A stretch of 64,000 bases of DNA. Origin: Welwitschia mirabilis. Its lineage: Eukaryota > Gnetophyta > Gnetopsida > Welwitschiales. How positions within the stretch are numbered: position 1 is the stretch's first letter; each line of letters starts with the position of its first letter. Shown here one piece after another: positions 1 through 11,807 of the stretch. Location: assembly GCA_051453625.1 (NCBI GenBank), contig JBOZIK010000001.1:291762668-291826667 (forward strand). The letters are read 5' to 3'. Under the pieces are notes generated by a model, which did not search any database, was not told the origin of the DNA, and saw only the letters and a list, made by a program, of their open reading frames with translations. The translations under genes and the position numbers were made by a program.

Positions 1-300
1 ACTTTGGATTTATGGGAAAACCAAATTAGTGGGATGTTTGGAAAACATCATTTTTCATAATGAGGGAAGTGTAACCACTATTAAGAGCATAAGGAACTAT
101 AAGCCAAAGACAAATCATGACCTAATGACACCCTAGGGGAGTTTCCATAGCTATTATATTACATTATTAAAGGTTCCTCTTGGGAATATTTTCCTTGATG
201 CACTTCCAGTAGGACATCATTCTTTTTCCTTCTTTCTTCTTCTTTTTTTTTTTTTTTAACCAATTAACTTGAATCATCCTTTGATTTTTTTTCCTTGAAC
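1..300 (-). repeat. Dispersed repeat with polypurine-like tract
   Basis: This stretch matches 47230-47560 in the same orientation: both carry GGAGTTTCCATAGCTA, then AAAGGTTC, a GGACATCAT block and a long T/C run on the plus strand. Read on the minus strand, the run (about 232-258) is a polypurine tract followed by the shared sequence, as expected for the junction between internal DNA and a 3' LTR. A minus-strand gypsy integrase lies upstream at 1740-2150, which fits. The element family is not identified. Confidence 0.5.
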
Positions 301-1739
301 CTTGATTATTAATTAAGATAGTAAATTGTAAATCTCACCACTAATAATAAGCATCATAGTTGACATAATTGATATTAAGACATAATAATATAAGACATTA
401 AAGATCATAGACATGGGAATGGCTTAAGATTGAATGAAATCCAATATTACTATCATAAATGCTTGAAATTAGAAAAATACTTTAATGAAAACTTAAATAT
501 GACTTAACATGGGACTAAATGAATAAACAATCAAACAAAGAAATGGATCTAATCAAGAAATCATGCTAAGGAGTGATTTAGATAAAGGTGAAGGGAAGAT
601 TCATCTCTCAATCAAGAGGTTCTTCCTACTTAATTACTTTTATCATGATGAAAGAATATTGATAATCAGTGATAGAGTCTCAACTATTATCCATTAATCC
701 TATGTTTTTTATAGGATCTAAAATAAGAACCTCAATGAAGTTATTCAAAATGCACTTCTCTATAGGATATAAGCCACTTAAAAGTTTTTTGATTATAAAA
801 ATGTACCCAAACATTATGCAATAAAAGGAAGTAAACAAATTTAAGGTGATGGTTAGTGGTACAGTAAAATCATATTAGGGTTTGAAGAGATGGAAAATGC
901 AAGGGAATGATAAAAATTAAATGTTAAACATTGCAGGCATATGATATTCTATGATTACTATAGAGTCTCAAATGCTAGAGAAGATGTGAGCATGTGCCCT
1001 TACGGGTTTTCACATGTTTTTTAATTCTTTCTATTTTCTCTTTTTTTTATTTTCCTTTTTTTAAATTAAAAATAAGATAAAAGTAAGAACCATGGAAAAT
1101 ATAATGTGAATATGGCTAATAGAATAACCTGACAAATCTGAATAAGATGAAGTAAATGAGGTAATAATTATGGATGGAGGATGTGATAAGATGCATGGCA
1201 GGAGGGAGATATACCCATTAATATTTTATGAAATGATGATAAAGTAATATATGAGTAGGTAAAATAAGAAGTCTTTTGTAAGAATGTAAATTATGGTAGG
1301 AAAAGGATCAGATGTGTTATAGCATGCATCGATGTGGTAGATGGCATTGTCGTCATCTTTCATAGGTGAAGCCACATGCACTAGAATGTCAATGAGATAA
1401 ACATTATGATGATAGGAAATGAAGTGACCCCTAACATATGGGCCTAGCACATAACCTTGTCCACATTGTACATGAAGGTTAGTAGCATGCATCCCTTCTA
1501 GAATCTCATGAACATGTTTGGACATAGTCTATAAAATGTAAACATGAAAATTAGAATGTAAAATTTGGATGATCTATAAAAAAGGAAAACGTTATCATAC
1601 ATAAAGACTAATATATATATACATGAAATATTTCATTGAGAAAAATAAATACAATGGGAAAAGTATGTAAACTAGCTAATGAAAATGCAAAAATAACTAA
1701 ATTATAGCATGAAATAAAAATGACATGTATTTTAAATTT
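301..1739. other. Unassigned AT-rich DNA downstream of gypsy integrase
   Basis: No recognisable gene. On the minus strand it would be the untranslated or extra-ORF region after the integrase relic. One 99-codon frame runs at 1226-1525 on that strand. It has an unusual number of His and Asp codons but no motif I recognise, so I do not call it a gene. Confidence 0.4.
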
Positions 1740-2150
1740 TATTTCAGTGATAACAAGGTCAAAGATAGAGGGAATTTATTGGTTCACTTTATTTGACATT
1801 ATTTAAACTCTTTAGTTTGTACATTTCCTTGTTGAATTTTCATGAGATAATGAATGGTCCTAACCAATTTAGCCAAAACTTTAAGGGCTTTTTAGTTGAG
1901 TTGGCTTTTAACACTTGGTCATCTATGTTATAAAACCTTGGATTTACATGCTTGTTATATGCATTACTAATCTACTTCTGATAGAGCTGGCTTTGTTGCA
2001 AGGCTTTTATCCACTTTTTGTTTAAAGTTTTCAGTGGTACAATCCATATTTCCTTTTTCATATCAAATAATTCTAGATCTTTGACTAGCACTTTTAGCAT
2101 GGAATTTGAATTTGAGTAGGCAAAACTGCTTCAGTACTATAAACTAGTTG
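1740..2150 (-). pseudogene. Ty3/gypsy integrase C-terminal fragment
   Basis: The minus strand reads SLVYSTEAVLPTQIQIP near 2150-2100, the end of the integrase catalytic domain of Tat/Ogre-like plant gypsy elements (family form SLVYGTEAVLP). After a few stops it continues ALQQSQLYQK, NAYNKHVNPRFYNIDDQVLK and WLNWLGPFIIS, the post-catalytic domain that binds DNA. In life this enzyme joins retrotransposon cDNA to chromosomal DNA. The frame has several stops, so it is dead. The catalytic core that should lie at higher coordinates is missing because an LTR begins at 2151, inside the conserved block. Family assignment rests on motif reading only. Confidence 0.75.
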
Positions 2151-2561
2151 TGTAATGTTCCAAAATCATTTTTAATTAAATGATTATTATTAAGTGTAAT
2201 TAAAGTACATTTAAGGATAATTATTGTATAATGTGACCCTTGGATTTATAACATTATATTCCTTTGTCTTATTTATAAGCCTATGGCATTAGGTGGGGGT
2301 TGATAGACTATGTGGATGTAATCAATGATAACCTTGGCTAATCCCTAAGGCTTCCAAGGGGGGGCTCGAGTTAGAGTCCACATCTTTACCTTTAACGACT
2401 AGTCCAAGGCTAAAGGAAGGCATAGAGATTAAACTTGATGCTATAACAATAAAGATATATTTCCATTTTTTATTTGATTAATATGTTATTAGTTCCCCTT
2501 TTTTTTTAAAATTTTCAATGTTTTTTATTAAAAAGTAAATTTAGTGCTTTGGAACACTATA
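2151..2561 (+). mobile_element. 5' LTR of an LTR retrotransposon
   Basis: The LTR opens with TGTAATGTTCC and closes with GGAACACTATA, an 11-bp terminal inverted repeat with two mismatches (the final CA has become TA). Two bases after its end is a perfect iMet primer site. A TATTTATAAG box at about 2268 could be its promoter. It interrupts the integrase relic ending at 2150. I found no 3' partner in the window, so the element is truncated or its end has drifted beyond recognition. Confidence 0.8.
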
Positions 2562-2563
2562 GT

Positions 2564-2575
2564 TGGTATCAGAGC
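2564..2575 (+). promoter_or_regulatory. Primer-binding site, tRNA-iMet type
   Basis: TGGTATCAGAGC, the standard plant retrotransposon site complementary to the 3' end of initiator tRNA-Met, lies 2 nt after the LTR end. It is unmutated, unlike the decayed copy at 34223. Confidence 0.92.
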
Positions 2576-4779
2576 CATGAAGATGGTAAATTGCTATCTT
2601 CTTAATTCAAGGAGTAAATTTCTTCGAGGTTTATATAAGATTCATAACAATGACAAGGCCTACCTAAAACTATCCCTAGTTATATAGAAAATTTGATAAA
2701 CCTCTTATTATCAAGATAGTCAATAAAAAGGATAAATGTTCTCAATGTAAAGATGAAATGATTATCCAAGATAAAGTGCATTTAATGTGTCCATAACCTT
2801 TTACATGTTAAAATGAGATGGTAGACAAGTAAAGAGGATAACCACCAAAAGTGGCTTATTCATCTAAGTTAAGAACCTACAAAAGTTGACACATTAGGTG
2901 ATACGTGGATTTGAAATAGTAAAAGCATGTTTGCTACATGGGTAAGAAAATGGCATGGCAATCACCACTAGAAAACTTACAACCATAAATCCATTCTACA
3001 AAAATAAACTATGAGAAAGAAACCATCATAACTATAAAGATTACATGAAGATTCATGCCATGGCCTTTTCCTCTATGTGAAGTTTGGTTCCTCTCAAGAA
3101 GTAATTCAAAATTCTAAAAGTGAATTCAAGTGCTTTAAAAAAGGATGTTAAAAGGATCTTTTAAAATTTGGCTTTGTAATATCATCCTGATATCTATAAA
3201 GGGGAAAATTATGAAGTCATTTTTAATGACATTAATCAAGCTTATGAGACTTTATTATCCAGTTTTAAACAATCATAGCATTAGAGCTATCCTGATTACT
3301 ATGTCAAGGATTTAATGAGAGTAAATATGGATTATCAGAATAAATGGGAAAAATAGATAAGCTATGGAAGGGACATTGATACAGCTAAGATTGACAATTT
3401 GCATAACATTAACATTCTAGATGCAATTGTCATGAAGGAGAAGAATGTGACACTTTGCTTCCATGATGGTTTAATTGACAAGCGTAACACGAGATGCCTT
3501 AACAATCATTTGATGTTCATCTTAGTTTGGTTAGAAAGTCTGATTACTTCAAAGTGTTACTTCTAGAACACTAGTCTTTGGAATTAGAATGCCTTCAGAA
3601 ATTAAGCAGAAGCTCTTGATGTTCTTAGTATATCCTTATAATGGATTGTTAACAAATGCATGTAGCATTACTAAAAATATAAAGTAGTAGTAGCCTAGAG
3701 CAATGAAGATAGAAGAGGAATCAAGGATGTGTTAAATCAGTTCCAAGTAAAGCTTATTGAGGATTTAGCATGGAGGATATATAAGTCTATTAAGCAAACT
3801 TGCTTCTCATACTTGAGAGCCATGAAAACAACATTACATAACTTGTTAGAATTGTCGTTTTAATACCAAAGTTTATAGAATAATAACATCCATCAATTAT
3901 TTGAAAATTTCATAATGAAGGCATTCAAAGATAATCATGATTCAAAAGTATATATGGTTTGTCATGATATCATTGTAAATAGTTTTAAATCCAATGTGGA
4001 ATTGGTTGTCAAAGGTGAATAAGTAGAGATAGCATGGACTTATATAAATTTTCCATTTGTATTAAGTGAGAAATAGGATAACAACCTTTTAAAGAGCCTT
4101 ATAGAAGTCATTACCACTAAACAAAAGCCTCTCCTTATCTTGGTTAAGTCTTGCTATTGAATTAAAAGAAGCAATTTCAAAATTTTCATAGATTTAAATG
4201 AATGGGCATTAAGGGCTTTGGTGCAAGGCAATCCTTTTATTGATAGGCTAGTATGTTCTTCCTTTCTTCAAAAATGCATATCGCATATGATACATGCAAT
4301 TTGATAGGGGCCATATAACATTATGCAAAGAAAGTTATTAGAGTTTATAAAGTTAGTTATAAAAGTAGCTCAAACACTACCCTTTGAAGACTAGTTTGCA
4401 ATTTTCAATTTGTTGAAGACTACTCTATCTACCAACAATGCATGCTTGTTTATAATTTTTGAATGGTGTATTGAAAAGCTGAAGAATTCATATCTATTTG
4501 TAAAATGTACAACCCATATTTTACATTTGGACTTTGCTTGTACATCATCCTCTATTGTGCATCTTGTCTCAAAAGTAAAGAATCCAAATTTTGCCTATGG
4601 ATAATTTCTTTGAGCATTGGGTTGTCAATCATCGATTTCTCTGCAACAATTTCTATCTCAACATCCATGTCTTTCTCAAAATTCTCTACAATAATAATAC
4701 CCGTATTACTTTCACTTCCATAATGAACTTTTGCAGAATATGCATTCTTTTATTTTTCTTTGTGTCTTAGGTTTCACTG
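2576..4779 (+). mobile_element. Decayed internal region of the 2151 LTR element
   Basis: The expected gag-pol stretch shows only pieces. The plus strand from 2652 reads MTRPT with stops, then KDKCSQCKDEMIIQDKVHLM followed by CP and further Cys codons (about 2730-2810), a Cys-rich cluster that may be a zinc-binding motif. At about 3190-3320 it reads DIYKGENYEVIFNDINQAYE and continues open for a further dozen codons. None matches a reverse transcriptase, integrase or standard gag motif that I know. Stops and frame changes are frequent. The lineage is unresolved, and part of this stretch may be later insertions. Confidence 0.4.
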
Positions 4780-4944
4780 ATGTTGTGCCTCACAAACAAT
4801 GCAGAGGTGCTTCTAGAGTTCAAGGATGGGTTCTTCAACCATTCTCAAAAGAATTTATCTTCTTGGAAGGCTAAGGCTACAACTCCTTGTAGAGGGACTA
4901 GTGTTTCTTATAATTGGTTTAGCCAAGTCATTTTGGTTAACTAG
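4780..4944 (+). pseudogene. LRR receptor N-terminal exon fragment
   Basis: A 54-codon open frame reads AEVLLEFKDGFFN, then LSSWKA and TPCRGTSVSYNW. This is the pattern of the plant LRR N-terminal domain (LLxFK...LSSW...PC.W.GV.C) that caps extracellular leucine-rich repeats of receptor kinases and receptor-like proteins. A pyrimidine-rich stretch ending in TTAG at 4770 lies just upstream and looks like a 3' splice site. No leucine-rich repeats follow before the stop, and the second Cys of the cap is not obvious, so this is a fragment. It could have been captured by a transposable element or left behind by gene loss. It is the only sign of a cellular gene that I see in the window. Confidence 0.55.
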
Positions 4945-4999
4945 CCTTTGATGAATTTTAGTGTCACAGTTACAAAAAGCAAATTTACTTATACATAAA

Positions 5000-5850
5000 G
5001 ATATCTTCAAGAGCAACCAAAACATCCAAACAAAAGATTAGGTGTAAAAAGGCATTCTCTATAGTAAAAACAATCAAAAGGATTTAACAAGGTAGAACCA
5101 CCCAAGAGAAGACAAGGGACATAGTGCATATAGTCAACCAGAAAACGATGAGACAAGAGACACAGAGTCAAAGAGATCCAAGTTGTTAAGCTTAGATGGT
5201 TTGAGGCCCTATCTATATTGCACCAACATGAACTCCACATACTATAGATATCTAAATTTCTTGAAGCACAGGCTGTCAAGGTCCAAGCATAGTAGATCAT
5301 CAACTGCAGAGATCTTGTCCAAGTTGTTGGGCATCATGAAGGCACCCACTAATGATCGATAGAAGAAACTGGGTATAAGGCCTTCAGTAAAGAAGGAAAA
5401 GAGGTGTAGGAATCTGTCATAGAAGTTAGATAGCCAATAAAAAAATTAATGAAAGACTGTTTCAGAGAACTAAAATAAAAGAGAATGGATGTCAGGAATT
5501 AAGGAGCCAAGTGAAAAAATAAATGGACAAGTATGAAACATCTATAATACAAACCTCAGAATCAAGGATTTGTAGTTTGATGGCCAAAGGAAGAAACTAA
5601 TTCAAGACTTGACATGTTTCACATTTTTTTGTTTCACAGTTGACAAAATCCTTCCATCACAGCTCCATCACATTTCTGACATATAGAGATATACTAAAGG
5701 TGACTCTTTCAGATATTAATATCTTGCCTGTGTTGATGGTTTTCCAAGCATATACTCAAATTCCACTTACAAAGTTCCTTTTGAAACTATCATCAATCAT
5801 GGTGATTTAAAGAATTGAAACAAAAAGACATTCTCAGTAGCTTTATGTTA
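5000..5850 (-). pseudogene. Probable LINE 3' fragment (zf-RVT region)
   Basis: The minus strand near 5750-5560 reads YAWKTINTGKILISERV, then CETKKCETCQVLN, a stop, and FLPLAIKLQ. This resembles the zinc-binding tail found after the reverse transcriptase of plant L1-type LINEs, where a Trp-containing block is followed by a Cys pair and 'HLFxxCPxAxxxW'. The rest of the stretch (down to 5000) has an open 98-codon frame without known motifs. A 5'-truncated LINE insertion is the simplest reading. The match is weaker than for the two LINEs further on. Confidence 0.4.
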
Positions 5851-5945
5851 TCCATGCATGTAGATTTCAACTTTATGAGGTGATCAAGGAAAAAGTCTTT
5901 TTAGGAGGCAAATATTTTTGGAAAAATCCAAAAAAGAAAGACTCC

Positions 5946-6295
5946 ATGTCAAGTGATGAAAAACACACAGAACGGTTGTTTGTCGAGTCATTATGATGTG
6001 GAACAAATATGATATGAAATGATGTTATCGCCATAATTTTATTTTTATTTTGCTATTCGGAATATGTTGTTATTTTCCTGCTTTTTAGTCCCACATTGTT
6101 TAGGGATTACTGTTGAAAGGACATATGTCCTATAAATAAGTGGTGAATGTACTGCTTTAAGGCATCCAGAATTTGAATAAATATTATTATTCTTTCTACA
6201 CCTTCGTGTGTTATTTACTTTCGGTTGTTTGCTTTTGCAATAATCCGGTTCTCAGCGCGTGCTGTGAACGAATCCTTTCGCTGTCCTACTCCAAG
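5946..6295 (+). mobile_element. Solo LTR candidate with TATA box
   Basis: AGTCCCACATTG (6087-6098), a TATAAATAAG box (6131-6140) and a downstream AATAAATATTATTATTCTTT stretch are arranged as in many plant Ty1/copia LTRs (conserved box, promoter, polyadenylation region). No primer site, polypurine tract or coding relic flanks it, so it looks like a solo LTR. Exact ends are not resolved. A 94-codon frame overlapping its 3' half (6173-6457) is probably chance. Confidence 0.5.
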
Positions 6296-6299
6296 AAAA

Positions 6300-7219
6300 T
6301 ACCACAGGAAATGTTTAATTTTAAGAAGCATAGGAAGTTGTCAAATATTTCAAAAAATGATCACCTAGAATTAGTTGGACTTCTGTTTATGCCAAAGTCT
6401 GTTATAGTGATAAACAAGTGCTATTTAATTATGAATAACTTAGAAAATAATGCATAGCTTATATGGTAACATTGCAGAGTTAGTTTTCCAATGAAGCCCC
6501 TTAAAAAACCTTTTTATAGATTCCTCTAAAGGTAGGTGCTGAAAAAGAAAATTGTAAAGTTTAAAGAAAAAATGTGCATGATAGATGAAGTATCACAAAT
6601 GTGGTAAAATGGCTCCAAATATATCCATTAATATATAAGACAAAGATAATTAAGAGAAATCATAACTTTTCTAAATAATGAGTAGCCAACCTTAAGTTTG
6701 TGAGGGTAGTAGTAGGTATAAAAAAAGGCAATCACCATGGACAAAGATTGAAAAGTAACTCTAATTTAATTTTACTATTACTCCAATTAATATATTTATG
6801 TAATATTTTTCGTTCTCTCTAAACACTTTTAGAAACATGCATTTTTAGAAGCATAATGTTTGAGACTATTCTTAACAAATAAAAACTAGATCTTTTATAG
6901 TAGAAAGGACCTAATATCATTCTCTCCTTAAGGACAATTATGGTAGAAGAACTTTATTTGTAAAAAGGATCTAGTGTCATTCTCTCCTTAAGGATAACTG
7001 TGGTAGAAAATAGTAAAATAATGCACACTTCTAAACTAGTAAAAGATTAAAGCAATTTCAAAGTTGAGAATAAAAATGAAAGAAATTTTCAAGAAGCGAG
7101 AGCTAAAAATAGTCGTGACACTTGAAAACTAAGTTAAATTTCTCAAGAAATAGAATTTTTTCACTTAAAAATGTAATGCAATTTCCTATTTAAGTTCTAA
7201 CTATGCGAAGTTCATTACA
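6300..7219. repeat. Unassigned DNA with a 60-bp direct duplication
   Basis: No gene is visible. Two copies of a 60-bp unit containing CATTCTCTCCTTAAGGA lie in tandem at about 6903-7018 with roughly 85% identity by eye. The rest is AT-rich without motifs. Confidence 0.5.
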
Positions 7220-7591
7220 TCTTGAAATATAGTAACATTATCTCATTCATCACATGAGTAGTGGTGAGATTCTTTCAACACTCTGGTTGATCATAACCTA
7301 TTCATAAGCATGATAAGTAGGAAATGAATTCCAAGAACCATCAAATGAAGTCAAACTATAAAATTTGGAAAATGAACAAGAAGGATTTATTGAGAAATAT
7401 AAATAACTTGACAAGACTATAGCTTCATATCAAGTATCGGAAGTATGAAGTAAATCACAACTTGAAATCAAGAAATTAAAATAAATATATTTATTCTAAA
7501 AAAGAAACTATGTAGTACATCAATGAATAAAAACTCAACGTTGATAAAGAAACATCAACCTAGCCTTCAGGCTAGCCAATTCCTAAAGGAA

Positions 7592-7740
7592 GGAAACGAG
7601 AATGACATGATATAAGAGCTCTTCCTTTAAGAATAATTGTCCTCACTACTAAAGGACGATTCTAGGGAAACGAGAATGACATGATAGAAGAGCTCTTCCT
7701 TTAAGAATAATTGTCCTCATTGCTAAAGGATGATTTCAAG
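7592..7740. repeat. 74-bp tandem duplication inside LTR
   Basis: GGAAACGAGAATGACATGAT followed by AGAGCTCTTCCTTTAAGAAT and ATTGTCCTCA occurs at 7592 and again at 7666. The two copies differ at only a few positions, so the duplication is young compared with the LTR that carries it. Confidence 0.85.
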
Positions 7741-7765
7741 TAAGGCTATTTGCTCTTTTTATAGT

Positions 7766-7985
7766 AAGGGATATGATTGAAGTAGGTGGTATTCCTTGTT
7801 CTATTGTATTAGATGAGGTGATCGAGATTATGTATTGTAGCATTTACTAGATTGGTTGGAATCTCTTTGTCTTATAGCATTTAGTGGAGTGATTGGAATC
7901 TTCATCTTATAGTGTTTGGTAGAGTAGTTGGAATATTCATCTTATAGCATTTAGTGGAGTGATTGGAATCTTCATCTTATGGTGG
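7766..7985. repeat. 35-bp minisatellite, about six copies
   Basis: Units start at 7801, 7836, 7871, 7906, 7941 and 7976 with exact 35-base spacing. An older copy probably begins at 7766. The core is TTAGTGGAGTGATTGGAATC. The copies starting at 7871 and 7941 are nearly identical, while outer copies are more diverged, the usual picture when the array grows from the middle. Confidence 0.9.
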
Positions 7986-8479
7986 TAGTTCACAGAATAT
8001 CTAGATGCTATTATCAACTTGACCTCAATGCTTAAATAACATGAATTATCATGGAGTTAGACATGTGGGCCTTCGAGCTGGATTCTTTCACTAATTAGTG
8101 CCATCATCACATGTCTTTTTGTGCAGCCATTATTTTATGTAGAGTTGAATTCGTCTTTAGACACATGTTCCAAAAGATGGCTAAAAACCTGAAAACATGA
8201 TGAATAAAATCATGAATTCTGATATGGCATAAAAAAGAATGGAAGATATATTTCTATAATAAAATAGTTAAATTAATATCTTCACTTATACTAAATTAGC
8301 CTAATATATTTGAGATAAATATCAATTTTTAGATGTATCACATAACTCTATGTGGTGAAAAAATCTAGTTAATAAAATGATACCTTTCCAAAAAGGTTTA
8401 TGCTTGGAAAAATCTTGCAGTAAAAAGGGTTAAAAATACTGATCAATAATATCTAAAAAGTTAAGATAAATAAATAACC

Positions 8480-9800
8480 ATTTTGCAACTAAAGTGGTCT
8501 CTTGCTTGAAAGAGTTTAAAAAACCTATGCTGCCTTATTTCTTGATTAGAGTAGAAATATCTCATATAACTCAATGAAAACCTTTTTGAGAATCTTTAGA
8601 AGACCACATAAAATTCCAAAACAATTTTTCTACATTTTGGTAGGCAATGTGAGAAGGATCCCAATAGGAAGAGTAGTAGACATAAGATAGAATGGGCTTA
8701 CAAACCAAATAAATGCCTATGGGAGTGAGAGATTTGAACTTCTATTTTTCCATTTTCTTCGAGATTCAAAGAAGGACTTAATTTCAGAGAGCTAAGGGAA
8801 GACCTTAAAAACCAAAAGGAATTCCTTAAATAATAATAATATTATGATTAGATGCTCCCTTCCACTTTTATTTGAAATATGTTGATAATTATTGATGAAG
8901 ATAAAAACTGAAAATTTAGTTTTAGTAATGACAAAATTAAAAATAGAAGAGTACTATTCCACTTGAAAGAGAAGGCGATGAAAGTGTTTAGCTATATTAT
9001 AAACCAAAAAGGGGAAAAAAAGAGTTGTCTACAAAATGCTTATTTAAAATTGAATACTAAGATTAGAGAGGATCATGCCTTTAATATAATTATAATCAAT
9101 ATTACATTAAAGCTAATAACAAAGAAAATCTATTATATAATAAAAAAAATAAGGACTAGCGAATACTTCTACCTTACATACCAAAGAATAGAAAAAGAAG
9201 AAGTAATAATAAAATTAGTAGCACTTCTAGCATTTGCATCAACAAATAAATAACCTATCAAATGTAATAATTTTGGACCAAAATCAAAATTAGCCATAAT
9301 CTAAAGAATGCAATCCTATTTAATTTTATCATAGGCCTCAGTATACTCAAGTTTAATAAAAATGCTATCTTAATGAATATCCTCAGTCTACCAAAGATCT
9401 TTTCAAGCTAATATCACATTAGTTAAAATACATCTAAGTACAAACAAAACCTATTTGTTGAGAGGAGATAAAATTTAAAATAATCCACTTGAAATAAAAA
9501 GCTAAGCACTTTTTCCAAATCTTTTAAATTTCATTGAGAAGTGTAATAAGTTTTCAATTACAAATATAAATGAGATTACTTAATTTGAAAAGAAGTTAAA
9601 TAATTTCGTGGTTTAATTGTGGTCCTTGAGATCCTGTACAAATAGCCTCTTGAATAACTTGAAAATGATCACTACTAATAAGATCCCAATGAGTCTTAAA
9701 AATTCAACTAGGAATTTGTCATATCCTATAATTTTTTCCCCTTTGCAAAGTAAGATTATTTTAATTCTTTTAGAAAAATATCAGCTTTCAACATTGGAAA
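8480..9800 (-). pseudogene. LINE reverse transcriptase relic
   Basis: Ordered blocks on the minus strand: KRIKIILLCKGEKIIGYDKF (family: EI..A.....KAPGPDGF), LRCILTNVILA (F..GR.I.DN...A), DSIFIKLEYTEAYDKIK then a stop then DCIL (LKLDF.KAYD.V.W.FL), FGPKLLHLIGYLF, and near 8690-8600 KPILSYVYYSSYWDPS with NVEKLFWNFMW (thumb: LPTYWMS...I.R.FLW), then GSIGFLNSF.QE...VAKW. The Trp of the AYDK..W block is a TAG stop, a TGG-to-TAG change. The enzyme would have copied LINE RNA at a nicked target. The identification is strong because six blocks occur in order and roughly at normal spacing. Confidence 0.85.
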
Positions 9801-11807
9801 CATAGTTGAAGTAATCAAAATAGGATATCAACTAGTAGTCACCTCAAAAAAAGAAGTTTCCATGGGAGTAGCATAAAACAAAGTAGGGAAATGATCTTTC
9901 AAATGAGAAATTAGATAAAAAATAGTAGAATCCTTAAAATTAAGCTAAACCAATGAATTTATAGAAGAGGAACCCTTCAAATATCCAATAAACTTCTTAC
10001 AATTTTCATCTTAGAACTTTAATCAAGCGAATTAACTTTTTATTAAGGCATTTTCTTCCCTAGAAACATCTCATTTCTAAAAAGTTAACTTGGTAACAGG
10101 TAAATTAGTATGAAGCTATAATTAAAAGTATTATGAAGCAACTTATCAAAGAGATTATAAACTATGGATTAAATTTTATTGTATTCTTATCTTACATGTA
10201 AAACCGATAATAATTTCCAGTAAAATTTTGCACAATATATCTAGCTCTATTCTACGATTGAATCCATCTTAACTAAGCTAAGGCATGAGGCTCTACATTC
10301 CAAAGCTAGATAAAGTAATATTAGTAGTGGAAGAGTAAAAAAAGTTGGTGTACAACCTAGATAGAGGACATTTATTCTTGAATAACTACTAGTAATTCTA
10401 ACTTTAAGTTAAATGGAAAAATGGTCTAATAGAGTTGCATAATGGCAAATGAAAATAAATGAATCAACATATCAAAAAGAAAGAGTGAAAAAATAAAATC
10501 TTTTAAGCTAAAATTAAGAATAAGAGCTTATTCTAAATGATAGTTACTCAAAGTATACCTTTGAATAATGAAACTAGAATTACTACCATTCATGTCTTTA
10601 AAATAAAAGTTTTCTTTGAACTTAGACCATTATTGGGATTTTCAAATAATGATAGAAGGTAAGCATCAAAATTTATCATTGTAAAATCTATCATATTAAA
10701 ATATTTTTTAAATAATCATGAAATAGAAGCAAGAGAATAAAAGAGCTTACACCATAACCTAGAATCCTCTTAAGATCCATTTCGATAATAGATTGAGAAA
10801 ATTTCCAAAAGATTAGAAGGGAAAGAAAAGGTTACCCAAATGACTCTATATTATGAGTCATATCCATATTTAATGAATTTATCTTTCTAATAATAAGAAT
10901 AAAGGATATCTACCTCATCTTTCTAGTGTTCATGATGTGTCGTGAGGGCTACTAAATGTGGTAACAACCAATGTTAAAAAAAGAATAGATCTTGAGAAGA
11001 TTTATTAACTTCTTAAATAAGAACAAAGTAACAAGTAGTATTAATGCTAGAGATGAGATCTCCAATCCATAAATACTAGCCTATTAGTAACACCTGAGAC
11101 ATTCTTAGATAAAATATTCATGTAAAAACTAAGGGTGTTCTATTTGAATCACCCCCTAAAAGATCAATAATTGAAGAGTTAACATCCATAACATTTGAAA
11201 TAACTATGAAAGGATTATCTATTTCAATTCGAAAAGTTAAATTAGAGGAGTCTAGAGGAATGGATTATTAAGCTCTAGTTAATGAAGCGTTAGCTCACTT
11301 CTTCTTAGTTATTTCCATGAAAAAGTTATTGTCATCTAGATATGCAATAGGATCTAAAGCAAAAATCAAAAAGGGGAAAACAAAAACCTATAGCAATGGG
11401 ATTTGATCATTCAGTGATGGAGGAGTATGTGGCTACTTAAGAGGTGTGATAAATTATGAATGAGAAGCCTATGTTTGCTTAGAAGGAATAATAGATTTTG
11501 AAGAAAGATTTGAATTCCTTATTAGAGTACCCATCACAAAAGCATAGAAGGTAGCTTAAAACTACACACAGGCATAGAATGTTTTGTTAAAGTTTGTTCA
11601 AATATGTCTTCCTAACTAAAAATTAATAAGTAGAGATTTGATCACCTTCATAATGATAATAGTTCAAAAATTCTAGAAGAAAAAAATAATTTGCATTTTG
11701 GGTTAAAAATTTACCACTTAGTTTAATAGTAAAAAATGATTTTAATTTCTATGATCAACTTCAACACAAAAACACTGAGAATAGAAGCCACTAATATTAA
11801 AATAATT

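Larger units (their letters stand above)
7220..8340 (-). mobile_element. Solo LTR, minus orientation, related to 15.4-kb LTR
   Basis: Landmarks shared in the same order with 15425-16460 are: ACATTATCTCATT, ACTTGAAAT..., a TATA-like TTTTTATAG, TCTAGATGCTA, CATCATCACATGTC and a 3' block containing GAAGA-rich and ATAATAAAAT sequence. Read on the minus strand it has a promoter-like box and ordinary LTR composition. No coding region of its own is adjacent: LINE sequence starts directly at its higher-coordinate side. Internal tandem repeats (7592-7740, 7766-7985) are absent or unrecognisable in the sister LTR, so they arose after the copies separated. Confidence 0.55.

Noticed and set aside
1226-1525. 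99-codon minus frame downstream of integrase as a real accessory gene
   Set aside because: Same strand as the integrase, but no motif, no relative at the 47-kb counterpart, and its length is not exceptional.
2730-2810. Caulimovirus-like zinc-finger coat protein
   Set aside because: Only a Cys cluster is visible. The iMet primer site and LTR show an LTR retrotransposon, and no movement-protein or coat motif was seen.
6173-6457. 94-codon plus frame with Cys-rich start
   Set aside because: It overlaps the 3' part of a solo LTR and runs into anonymous DNA. No motif.
7766-7985. CRISPR-like or centromeric satellite array
   Set aside because: Head-to-tail 35-bp units without spacers and only about six copies, confined to one LTR.
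8963-9253. 96-codon plus frame, Lys/Ile-rich
   Set aside because: It is antisense to the LINE reverse transcriptase blocks, which are supported by ordered motifs on the minus strand.
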